Shown here: positions 25,179 through 33,592 of the stretch, in pieces | Numbering within the stretch: position 1 is the first letter of the stretch | How the letters are laid out: each line of letters begins with the position of its first letter | Assembly: GCF_003264365.1 (NCBI RefSeq) | Contig: NZ_PYAK01000030.1 | Coordinates: 1-64,000 of the forward strand | Direction of reading: 5' to 3' | Length of the DNA: 64,000 bases | From: Micromonospora noduli | GTDB taxonomy: Bacteria; Actinomycetota; Actinomycetes; Mycobacteriales; Micromonosporaceae | The notes under the pieces: model-generated | Databases searched by the model: none | Told to the model about the DNA's origin: nothing | Seen by the model: the letters and a program-made list of their open reading frames with translations, nothing else | Made by a program: the position numbers and the translations under genes

Positions 25179-27311
25179 TCAGGTTGGAGAAAGGTAGGTC
25201 ATCTGCATTGGCTCGGCGAGAATCGCCCGGGTCGCCGGAATGTCCGCCAGTCGGGAGGCCAGGGTGGCGACGGCGAGCCGCTCCGGCAAAGCGGCACTGA
25301 ACTTGAGACCGGCAAGCGCCTTGTCCGACACGTCGGGCAGGCAGATTCGGTCGGCCGCGTCTGACATGGCCCGATGCACCAGGGTGCGGTCCAAATCTGG
25401 TCGCAGCCGAATGGAGGCGTCGTCGTACCGTTGAGTCGGATCGGCAAGTTCGCTAAGCGTAGCGATCAGAGTGGCATTGGCCCGGAAGCCCGCCCAGGTC
25501 CACCAGCGCACCTCACCATCGCCGTCCCTGATCAGCACCGGACCCGCGGGATGGACGACAGGGGCCGCGTCGTCCCGGAGAACAGCTAGTCTGCTCTTTG
25601 CCCGGCCGGTGAGGGCGACCGGCGGGTCAGCACCGAGCAGCACATCACGCATTGCCCGGACCATCCGGTACGACAGTCCCTGCGGCGATCCGCCAGTTAT
25701 CCAGAGGGCCCTTCCACCGCCCTCGGCTGGCTCGACGAAGCAACGTTGGCGCTTCCAGTCGATATAGGTGACGCGCCAGCTTCGGCCGGCGAGCAGCAGC
25801 AGCCGGGGGCCGAGCACCTTGGCTGTCAACAGTGCGGGATCGGTCCGGCCGATCTCGGTGCGACCCGCCAGCACTGTGAACTGCGGTGGTGCGGTGAACA
25901 CCGCCAGCATGTCCATGAAGTGCCGACGCCCGAAGCGCAGTTCAGCTTCTGGCCCGATGAAGAGCATCCCGGAGTCGACGTCGAGGTAGCCCCGCTCGAC
26001 GAGGTGCCGCATGATCACGTCGGCGCTCTTGTCGAAGGGCGCCAGCCCGTTCCACTCCTGCGACCAGAGGTTGTCACCGACTCGGCGCTGTTGCAGCGAT
26101 AGCGCCAATATCTGCTGGGCCACAATGTGGCGCGGCTCGGGCGGTGGGACGACGGCTTCGACCCAGCCCTGCGCCCAGAGGTGCAACAGCCCGGCGGCGT
26201 GCAGCAGTCCCTCCCCGTCCAAGGCGAGGAAGAGGCAGTTGCGGCTGCTGCCGGGACGCCGACCCGTCCGGCCGATCCGTTGCAGGAACGCAGCGACGCT
26301 ACGTGGGGCGTTGATCTGGATGACCCGGTCAAGGTCACCCACATCGATTCCGAGCTCAAGGGTGCTGGTGGCGACGATGACGCAGTCCCGCTCCTGCGCG
26401 AAGGCTTCCTCGGCCCGCCGCCGCTCGTCAACCGAGAGTGACGCATGAGAGAGGAAGGTCGTCACGTTGAGCGCGCGGAGCCGTTGCCCGAGATCCTCGA
26501 CCAGCGCTCGGGAGTCGCAGAAGACCAAGCGCTTTTGCCCGTGATGAAGGGCCGCGATGACCTTGGCCGCGTTGTGCACGGACCCGACGTAGTCCAGCTC
26601 GACCTCACTGGCTGGACGTGGCACCGGTTTCGCCGGAACTTCCGCCGAAAGACGATCGGGTGCCACCACCTGCGCAGACCGCTGGTCACGGCCCGAGCCC
26701 TGCAACCACTTCAACAGTTCGTCAGGGTTACCGACCGTCGCTGAGAGTCCGATTCGCTGTACTGGTCGCCCCGCCACGCGGCTGAGCCGCTCCAACACGG
26801 CCAACAGGTGCCAGCCGCGATCATCGCCAGCGAAGGCATGCACCTCGTCGACCACGATCGCTCGTAGTTGGCCGAAGAATGAGTCGTGGTCGACGGCGGT
26901 GCTGACCAGCATCGACTCCAGGGACTCCGGGGTGGTCAGCAGGATGTCGGGCTTTTCTCGGAGGATCACCCGACGCCGCCCCATCGTCACGTCGCCGTGC
27001 CAGAGCGCTGCCCGACGCCCCAGCCACGCCGTATAGCTCTCCAGCCGAGGCAGGAGATTGTTGAGCAGTGCCTTCAGCGGACAGACGTAGAGAACGGAGG
27101 TACCTGACCAGCTCTCCCCCGCCATCCGGGACAGCAGGGGGAACACTGCCGCCTCGGTCTTGCCACCAGCCGTCGGCGCGAGCAGCAGTGCGTCCTCGCC
27201 GGCAAGTAGCGGCTGCACCGCAGCCTCCTGCAACGGCCGCAACGTTGGCCACTGCAGTGAGTTCACGACGTGATGCAGGATGACCGGGTGCAGCAGCTCC
27301 GCGCCGGTCAT
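25179..27311 (-). CDS. brxHI: Lhr-like superfamily 2 helicase of BREX type 2
   Basis: This 710-residue DEAD/DEAH-type helicase has Walker A APTAGGKT at residues 45-52, VVDEVHAFAGD (motif II), SATVGNP (motif III), and RIGRTGRRPG (motif VI) in a second RecA domain, followed by a long Lhr-type C-terminal region. BREX type 2 systems carry a helicase of this class (BrxHI). The ATG at 27311 overlaps the ParA-like gene's stop as ATGA, which excludes a longer start. It is the last gene of the pglY-pglZ-brxD operon, but separated from brxD by two genes not in the usual set. Confidence 0.88.
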   Translation of the reverse strand: MTGAELLHPVILHHVVNSLQWPTLRPLQEAAVQPLLAGEDALLLAPTAGGKTEAAVFPLLSRMAGESWSGTSVLYVCPLKALLNNLLPRLESYTAWLGRRAALWHGDVTMGRRRVILREKPDILLTTPESLESMLVSTAVDHDSFFGQLRAIVVDEVHAFAGDDRGWHLLAVLERLSRVAGRPVQRIGLSATVGNPDELLKWLQGSGRDQRSAQVVAPDRLSAEVPAKPVPRPASEVELDYVGSVHNAAKVIAALHHGQKRLVFCDSRALVEDLGQRLRALNVTTFLSHASLSVDERRRAEEAFAQERDCVIVATSTLELGIDVGDLDRVIQINAPRSVAAFLQRIGRTGRRPGSSRNCLFLALDGEGLLHAAGLLHLWAQGWVEAVVPPPEPRHIVAQQILALSLQQRRVGDNLWSQEWNGLAPFDKSADVIMRHLVERGYLDVDSGMLFIGPEAELRFGRRHFMDMLAVFTAPPQFTVLAGRTEIGRTDPALLTAKVLGPRLLLLAGRSWRVTYIDWKRQRCFVEPAEGGGRALWITGGSPQGLSYRMVRAMRDVLLGADPPVALTGRAKSRLAVLRDDAAPVVHPAGPVLIRDGDGEVRWWTWAGFRANATLIATLSELADPTQRYDDASIRLRPDLDRTLVHRAMSDAADRICLPDVSDKALAGLKFSAALPERLAVATLASRLADIPATRAILAEPMQMTYLSPT

Positions 27312-28351
27312 GACGAGTGCATGGGCACATCGTCGAGCCGCTTCAGGACCTTTTCGCTCAACGACTTGAAATCCTGGAAGCACCGCTGCACCAGGGTCTG
27401 GGTGCTGCCGAGAGCGCCGTCGGCCGACCGAAGGTCGAACATCGGCTTGCGCGCATCATGGGCGAGTGGCATCAAACTCTGATAGTTGCGCAAGGTCGCC
27501 ACCTCGTACGAGCCGTCGCTCCCCTCACTCGGCTGGTTCAGGACCGAAGTCGCGAAGACAACCGGCACCCGGTCGAGCCAACGCTGATATGCCTTGACCG
27601 GCCGGTCGAGCCTCATCTTCGGCTGCATGACCACATAGCCCAGGGGTGTCATGGTGCCAAGAGGCGCTGAAATATCTGGTGGGACATGGGGGAGAACGTT
27701 CGTCTGCCATACCCGCCGCCAATCACGCAACGCAGGGCCCAGGTTGCGTAGACCCCGCAGCGAGAAGAGGTCAGCAGCCAGAGGCATCAGGACCGTGTCG
27801 GCGGCAAGTAGCGCCGCTCGGTTGATCGCACCAAGGTTTGGGCCGACGTCAACCAGCACGATCTCGGCACGAACCCTGCGCGCAGCATCAGTGATCAATC
27901 GGTGAAATGCTGTAGTCGTTCGAAGAGCCGCAGGATCGCCAATCAGACTATTTGGCCATGCCGCCGAGAGCTTGTCCTCGAAGGCGCTCAGGTTGAGATC
28001 ACCGGGTACCAGCCACAGGCCGTCGGTGATGGTGATCGGATCGTTGAAGCGGACGTCACCCAAACCCTGCATGATCGGCTGGACCGCCGACGCCACCGTG
28101 CCCGAGTCGCGGTATGCCCGCAGGAGAAGCTTCTGTTGGCCCTCCGCAAGCGGCCAGTTCGACTCAAGTCCTTCCTGCCAGATCTCGCTGAGCTCGTCCT
28201 CGTCGAGGAACGCCGCTGTCAGGTTCGACTGTGGGTCCAGGTCCACCGCCAGCACGCGATGCCCCAGCCGCTGAAGCATGTGCGCGAGGTGGTAGGTCAG
28301 GGTCGTCTTGCCGACGCCGCCTTTGTTGTTGAACAGCGCGACGGAGATCAC
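27308..28351 (-). CDS. ParA/MinD-type ATPase embedded in the BREX operon
   Basis: This 347-residue protein opens with the deviant Walker A motif of ParA ATPases (FNNKGGVGKTT, residues 7-17), then VLAVDLDPQSNLT (motif A') and EIVLVDVGPNLGAINRAAL. These ATPases form nucleotide-dependent dimers on DNA or membranes and usually move DNA or protein cargo. There is no ParB or centromere-like partner nearby. It starts at a GTG overlapping the upstream gene's stop (GTGA) and overlaps the helicase start (ATGA). So it is translated with the BREX genes, and a role in that machinery is inferred from this tight arrangement. Confidence 0.85.
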   Translation of the reverse strand: MISVALFNNKGGVGKTTLTYHLAHMLQRLGHRVLAVDLDPQSNLTAAFLDEDELSEIWQEGLESNWPLAEGQQKLLLRAYRDSGTVASAVQPIMQGLGDVRFNDPITITDGLWLVPGDLNLSAFEDKLSAAWPNSLIGDPAALRTTTAFHRLITDAARRVRAEIVLVDVGPNLGAINRAALLAADTVLMPLAADLFSLRGLRNLGPALRDWRRVWQTNVLPHVPPDISAPLGTMTPLGYVVMQPKMRLDRPVKAYQRWLDRVPVVFATSVLNQPSEGSDGSYEVATLRNYQSLMPLAHDARKPMFDLRSADGALGSTQTLVQRCFQDFKSLSEKVLKRLDDVPMHSS

Positions 28352-29526
28352 GAGGCGCTCCTAACCATGACGGTCCAGGAAGAGTCGTCAACCACAAACT
28401 CCGGTGGCGGGTTGCCGTTACGCGCGAGGGAAGCTCGGATCCGGCCGATTCCCCGGCCAAACTGGTTAACGTAGCCCAACGACTTCATCGCAGCGGCTAG
28501 CGACGGGTTCCGGTAGTCATTGACCCGGTCGAAGTTGTCGGCCCTGACCTGACCGAACGGACCGCCCGGGTTGGTCACCTCCACCCGGTCGTCGAACCAG
28601 GCGACGCGCACCGGCGCGTTCGAGGACTCGTAGTTGCGGTGCATCAGCGCGTTCATGCACACCTCCCGCAGCGCCTCGATCGGATAGTTTGGGCGGGACT
28701 CCTCGCGGAATCCGCTCACCTCGACCAGTCGGGTCCGAAGGTGTCCCTTCAGCACGCTCTCAAGTCGCTCAGCGACATCGATGACGTTGATCCGGAGTTC
28801 GTGCTCGTCCTGAATGGCGCCGCCCACGTCGATACCTTCGTAGCGGACGAACTGGAGGTAGGCGCCGGGAATCCGGCTTGTCGGGTCGAGGCCGATAAGT
28901 ATAAGGCCGAGCACAGTTGGAGAACCGTCCGCGTCGGCCAGGCGGAGCGAGGCGAGTTGCTGAGCCGTCGGTCGATGGTTCTCCTCCAGCACAGAAATAT
29001 CAACGGCCTGGCGCAAATACTCGGATCGGAAGAGGTCCAGATCGAGTTCATCCAGAGTTCCGCCGACAATGGGCCGGACATCGAACGGGGTGTCGTAGGC
29101 ACGGCGGCGTTCGGAAAGCACACGCTCGTCGGTGCTGCTCGCGGTACGGGTGGAGGGGCCGGGCCGAACGTAGACGACGTTGTCGAACCTGACCGGTGGT
29201 GTGTGGGAGGCGTTGACTCGTATCCGGATAACCTGCTCGCCCTGGTACGGCTCCCGGGTGACGACCATCGACGGGCGATCGAGGATCCGACCCTCGTCAC
29301 GGATGCTGGTGAAGGTCAGCAGAGCCTCATCAGAGGTGTCCAACCCCGTGACCGGCTGGCCGTGTTTGTCCACACCGATGAGCAGGTCGCCGCCTCCGAG
29401 CCGGGGCAGGTCGTTCGCGAGTGCGCAGATTGCCTTCCTGATCGCGTTGCGATCCTTCGCCTCGCGCTTGAACTCGAGTACGGCCGTCTCCTGCGTGCCG
29501 AGGAGTGCGGCGAGGTCGTTGCTCAT
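28348..29526 (-). CDS. Schlafen AlbA_2-domain protein with HATPase_c_4-like C-terminus
   Basis: This 392-residue protein has an N-terminal AlbA_2 (Schlafen-type) domain (ETAVLEFKREAKDRNAIRKA, GGGDLLIGVDKHG) and a C-terminal ATPase-like domain typical of COG2865 regulators (EALREVCMNALMHRNYES, WFDDRVEVTNPGGPFG). AlbA_2 domains bind or cut nucleic acid in several defence proteins. COG2865 members are often called transcriptional regulators, but the biochemistry is poorly known. It follows brxD by 14 bases and overlaps the ParA gene, so it belongs to the operon. Regulator or extra effector of BREX are both possible. Confidence 0.85.
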   Translation of the reverse strand: MSNDLAALLGTQETAVLEFKREAKDRNAIRKAICALANDLPRLGGGDLLIGVDKHGQPVTGLDTSDEALLTFTSIRDEGRILDRPSMVVTREPYQGEQVIRIRVNASHTPPVRFDNVVYVRPGPSTRTASSTDERVLSERRRAYDTPFDVRPIVGGTLDELDLDLFRSEYLRQAVDISVLEENHRPTAQQLASLRLADADGSPTVLGLILIGLDPTSRIPGAYLQFVRYEGIDVGGAIQDEHELRINVIDVAERLESVLKGHLRTRLVEVSGFREESRPNYPIEALREVCMNALMHRNYESSNAPVRVAWFDDRVEVTNPGGPFGQVRADNFDRVNDYRNPSLAAAMKSLGYVNQFGRGIGRIRASLARNGNPPPEFVVDDSSWTVMVRSAS

Positions 29527-29540
29527 GAACCGATTCTTTC

Positions 29541-30854
29541 TTAGAGGTCGAGCGAGATCTCGTCGGCGCTCGTAGCGTTTCGCTCTACGTCCGTCATCTC
29601 GGCGGTGGACAGGGTGAGCGCGTAGTGTTGCCGAGGGTCGAACTCGGGGAACTGGTCCACCCGATCGAGCACCTCTCCCACGAGCTTCTTGAGAAACAGC
29701 CGCGGCGCCACCCCGACCTTGCCGCCGAGACCGCCAGCTATTGCCCGTGCCAGCTCGCCGAGGTATCCGTCGTCAACCTGCCCGGACACCCGCTCTGGCA
29801 CGGCGGATCCATCGGCGTAGAGGTCACGCACCCGACCGCCGAGTTCCACGAGGGAGTCGACGGTGAAGCCCGGCAGCCGGATCTGCACCGCGCGGGGGTT
29901 GTCGAATCGTGGGTCGGTGCTGAAATCCACGGCGAGGCGCTGTGCCAGTGGCGCGAGCCGCTGGACGCCCTGCGGGCCATCGTAAAAAGCCGGCGTGCCG
30001 GTAATCACCAGGTAAAGACCGGGAAACCGTCCGGAGTGCACCTCGTCGATGAGTTGCCGGAGGGCGTTGAGCGCCTTGTCGCGGGCATCCGACCGGACCC
30101 GTTGCAGCGTCTCCACCTCGTCGAGCACAAGCAGCAGACCCGGATGCCCACTGTCGCGCAGCACGGCCAGCAACCCTTGCAGAAAGCTGAGTGCCGCGAA
30201 GTGGTCGAGATCGCCCCGTACACCGGCTGCCCGACGGGCGGCGGCCGCGACGTGTGGCTGCCCGCCGAGCCAGGCGAGCACGGCGTCTGCGGTCGCCGCA
30301 TCGCCCCGCGCGGCAGCAGCTCGATAGCCGCGCAACGCGGCAGCGAAAGCGGGAGCGCTCCGGCTCACCAGGGCCAACCGTTGGTCGAGCAGAGTTTCGA
30401 CAGCGCCGTCGAGAGCGTCGGCGTCATCCGCAGCGATCTGCCCTGCCGCCAAGACATCCTCCTCCAGCGCATAGAACCAGCCGTCCACGATCGGACGAAG
30501 TGCGCTGGGCGGGAACGTCGAAGTGGTGAGTCGCTCGCTGAGCCGGCGGTAGACGGTTTCCAGCTTGTGCAGGGGGGTTTCGTTCTCGGATATCTGCACC
30601 TCGGCGACGGCGAGGTTCGCCTGTTTGGCCCGCTCGGCGATCCACCGGGCGAAGAACGTCTTGCCGGAGCCGTACTCACCGCGGACCGCCTTGAAGACGG
30701 ATCTGCCGGCGGCGACGCTGTCCAGGTCATCATTGATGGCCCCGCCGAAGCCGTCCAACCCCACGGCGAAGAGGTCCAGCCCGGCCGATGGCACGGCGCC
30801 GCGTCGCAGGGCGTCGATCACCTCGCGGCGCCGCGCCGGGCTGACCGTCGTCAC
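29541..30854 (-). CDS. brxD: BREX type 2 ATP-binding protein BrxD
   Basis: This 437-residue AAA-like ATPase has Walker A GEYGSGKT at residues 59-66 and a Walker B LLLVLDEVETLQ near residue 245, followed by sensor segments (GLYLVITGTPAFYDG) and a winged-helix-like end. The layout and size match BrxD (DUF2791 P-loop family), a core component of BREX type 2. It starts at a GTG overlapping the pglZ stop (GTGA). It is co-transcribed with pglY and pglZ and would couple ATP hydrolysis to the machinery; the exact step is not known. Confidence 0.87.
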   Translation of the reverse strand: MTTVSPARRREVIDALRRGAVPSAGLDLFAVGLDGFGGAINDDLDSVAAGRSVFKAVRGEYGSGKTFFARWIAERAKQANLAVAEVQISENETPLHKLETVYRRLSERLTTSTFPPSALRPIVDGWFYALEEDVLAAGQIAADDADALDGAVETLLDQRLALVSRSAPAFAAALRGYRAAAARGDAATADAVLAWLGGQPHVAAAARRAAGVRGDLDHFAALSFLQGLLAVLRDSGHPGLLLVLDEVETLQRVRSDARDKALNALRQLIDEVHSGRFPGLYLVITGTPAFYDGPQGVQRLAPLAQRLAVDFSTDPRFDNPRAVQIRLPGFTVDSLVELGGRVRDLYADGSAVPERVSGQVDDGYLGELARAIAGGLGGKVGVAPRLFLKKLVGEVLDRVDQFPEFDPRQHYALTLSTAEMTDVERNATSADEISLDL

Positions 30855-33592
30855 TCTGCCCCTCCCCGCAGGCGGAACTGCTCCTGGAGCAACCGGAGGT
30901 CCAGCCGGACGGTCCGAGCGTTGTCGGTGAGCGACAACACCGGATAGTTGTCCACGTTGAAGATCCGTTGCAGTGTGGTGGCGAAGCCGACCGCCCGCAC
31001 CGGTGCCTCGCCGGCCCGCTGCGCCAGCACCGCAACGGGCAGCACCCCCTTGGCGTCGATCAAGGCTCGTAGCGCCGCCTGGATCTTCTTCAGTTCCACC
31101 CGGCGCGGCGTCAGGCTGTGCTGCGCCTCGAACAGCTCGGTGGCTAGTAGCGCCGCCACCAGGTCACCGTCGCTGGCCGGCGATGCTGCCTGCGGCTCGG
31201 CCGCCACTTCCGGTACCTCGAAGAGCGCGTCCCCAGCGATGGCGGGTGCCTTCCGGCGCGGCTTCGGCATGTTGGTCGGCCGTGCCGGAGCGCTCGGCTC
31301 CGACGCGGCAGCGCCCGTCTGCCACCACTCCGGTGTGCGCTCCTCGACGGGCGCCCAGCCCGCCGGCGGGTCGGTTACGTTGGGCAGCAGGTAGGCCAAC
31401 AACGGGATGGTCACCTCGGCCAGCGAGGCACCGCCGTGGTATCCCGCCCGGCTCGGTCGGTGGCGCAGCAGCGGATCCCAGAGCGCGATGATCCGATTGT
31501 CATCCGAAATGACCCTCGGACCTGTCAGTTCCACCTCACCGGGGCCGGCCGGGCCGGCCCCGATCCGATGCCTGGCGGATGCCGCGTCTGGTGTCTTGAG
31601 GTGCTGACCTCCGCGCTCAAGGATGTGCCCGTGGTCACTGGTGACGATGACGGCCCGGCCGGTGCGACGAGCCTGGTCGAGCAGGCTGCGCAGGAAACCG
31701 AGGTCGTTGAGTTGCCACCCGGCTTCATCGCCCTCCCGGCCGTGGGCCAACGCGTCATCAACCGTGTTGATCACGACAGCCACCACGGGGGCAGAACTCG
31801 CCACGGCATCGGTCAACTCGGCGGCGATGACCTCGCCCGCACCGCCGCGCGCCGGGCCCTTGTGGAAGATTCGGGAGTCCCGGCCCCATCGCCCCTCGGC
31901 GAAGAGCCTCCGCTCAAGGTCCTGATTGCCGGCGCGCAGTGCTCCGGCGAAGAGCGACGTGCGGGATACCGCCGTGAGTGTGGGCAGCGCGGCAACAATT
32001 CCCCGACGCCGGGCCGCTCCCGACCCTGCGAGCGGGTCGTACTCCACCCAGTGCGGAGCCAACTCGTCAGCGAGCTGCACCGCCACCGCAGCGCTCATTC
32101 CGTCGAGCACGGCGAGTAGCACGGGGCGGCCGGCCCGGATCAGCGGATCGACCACGCGCGGCAGGAGATTCTCGACGGTGAGCAGGTCGCCGTCGCCTCC
32201 CGGCCCAGCAGTGGCCCACGCTGCGAGCCGGCCGGCGAACGCGCCGTCGAGTTCGCGCCGCCGCTGCTGCGCCAGCTCATGAATCTCCCGATACGCCCGC
32301 TGCAGCTGCGGATGGGTCTCCTCGCCAGCCCAGACGTGGTTGAGCGCCTGATCCACCCATCCCCACTCGGCGATGTGCCGGTCCACGCCGTCCGCGACGC
32401 TCTGCGGAGGCACCGCCGTCGTGCCGAGCCACCGCACCAGCCGCTGGGCCATCCGGGCTCGACGTACCGGTTCTGCCTCGGCCTCAGCGAGCCGATGTCC
32501 GGCGAGGTGTTCGACCGCCAGGTCGAGTTCCGGGTTCGCGGGGTTCCGCAGACCGGCGAGCAGGGCTCCCGCCGCGGCACCGAGACGGTTGGCGAAGCCG
32601 GTCCGTAGGATTGGACTGTGGCCCGCGCTGCTGGTCGCAGAAAACTGGATGAGCAGCTGCTCCGCTCGGTCGAGGATGGCATGTCCGTCCCGGCGAACCG
32701 CCGCGCGCGGCGCGTTCAACAGGGCGCCGACCACTTGCACGGCCGCCGCCGCGAAGCTGCGCACTGTGGCATCGTCGTCAAGGTTGCCGAAGTACTGGTC
32801 GATACGCCCCTGGGCGCGCACCGAGTCGGCGCTCTCGGCGCTCCAGAGCGCATCACAGACCAAACCCAGCGGCAACGCCTCGTTGCCATGCCCGGCATCG
32901 ACCAGCGCAAAGAGTGCCTTCGCCGGCCGGCCGAACTGCTCCAGCAGCCAGCGCGCGAGCCCGTTCCGCTCGGCCTCCCGTAGCAGTCCATACGCCTCGA
33001 CGGCACCTGGCTCGGCACTCCACCGCAACAGCGCCGTCACGTCCAGGTCGTCCGGGCCGATGCCCTGCCGGTCGAGACCGAGCCGCACCGCCGCGAGATG
33101 CCGCAGAGCCATGTCGCGGGTCAGCACCGACGTGGCCAGCCCTGGCCAGCCGCCCGGCGGCATGGCGTCGAGCAACGCCTCGCCGGCCCATGTTTCGCGT
33201 TCGAGCGCGGTGTCCGGTAGCTGCGCGCCGAACGCGTCGACGACCAGGTCCCAGGGTTCCACGGTGATGACGCGCTGACGGAAGACCCGGCTACGCACGC
33301 CGTAGTGCAGCACCGACTCTGGAATATCGGTCAGCAGGACGAGAACCTCCTCGTCGCGGTCGCTGACGAGGTGCTCCCACACGGCCAGCGGGGAGACGCA
33401 TGGCACTACTCGGACCGGGCGTCCGTCCGGCAACAGCACCGTCGGGTCGTGCGGCCATGTCGGCTCCGCCCGGATCACCATCACCGGGTACGCGTCGCCG
33501 CTACGGTGCCGTTCGAGCTGCTGCGCCACCTTCTGCCGCAGCGCCACGGGGCTGATCCGCAGTGCCTGAGCCGGTGCAGGTGCCTGAGTCAC
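30851..33592 (-). CDS. pglZ: BREX type 2 PglZ, alkaline-phosphatase-superfamily protein
   Basis: This 913-residue protein carries the PglZ domain: a metal/nucleophile motif VLLAVLDGMSAAVA near residue 496 and VIVTSDHGHILERGG near residue 652, plus GARGGAGEVIA between them, as in alkaline-phosphatase-fold enzymes. PglZ is the signature protein of all BREX types and is required for defence. The start is a GTG overlapping the pglY stop (GTGA), and its own stop overlaps the brxD start likewise. Proline/alanine-rich stretches separate the core from the last ~100 residues. Family identity is strong. Confidence 0.93.
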   Translation of the reverse strand: MTQAPAPAQALRISPVALRQKVAQQLERHRSGDAYPVMVIRAEPTWPHDPTVLLPDGRPVRVVPCVSPLAVWEHLVSDRDEEVLVLLTDIPESVLHYGVRSRVFRQRVITVEPWDLVVDAFGAQLPDTALERETWAGEALLDAMPPGGWPGLATSVLTRDMALRHLAAVRLGLDRQGIGPDDLDVTALLRWSAEPGAVEAYGLLREAERNGLARWLLEQFGRPAKALFALVDAGHGNEALPLGLVCDALWSAESADSVRAQGRIDQYFGNLDDDATVRSFAAAAVQVVGALLNAPRAAVRRDGHAILDRAEQLLIQFSATSSAGHSPILRTGFANRLGAAAGALLAGLRNPANPELDLAVEHLAGHRLAEAEAEPVRRARMAQRLVRWLGTTAVPPQSVADGVDRHIAEWGWVDQALNHVWAGEETHPQLQRAYREIHELAQQRRRELDGAFAGRLAAWATAGPGGDGDLLTVENLLPRVVDPLIRAGRPVLLAVLDGMSAAVAVQLADELAPHWVEYDPLAGSGAARRRGIVAALPTLTAVSRTSLFAGALRAGNQDLERRLFAEGRWGRDSRIFHKGPARGGAGEVIAAELTDAVASSAPVVAVVINTVDDALAHGREGDEAGWQLNDLGFLRSLLDQARRTGRAVIVTSDHGHILERGGQHLKTPDAASARHRIGAGPAGPGEVELTGPRVISDDNRIIALWDPLLRHRPSRAGYHGGASLAEVTIPLLAYLLPNVTDPPAGWAPVEERTPEWWQTGAAASEPSAPARPTNMPKPRRKAPAIAGDALFEVPEVAAEPQAASPASDGDLVAALLATELFEAQHSLTPRRVELKKIQAALRALIDAKGVLPVAVLAQRAGEAPVRAVGFATTLQRIFNVDNYPVLSLTDNARTVRLDLRLLQEQFRLRGGAE

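Noticed and set aside
27308..28351. ParA-like gene as a plasmid partition system
   Set aside because: There is no ParB gene or centromere-like repeat nearby, and the gene is locked by overlaps into the BREX operon.
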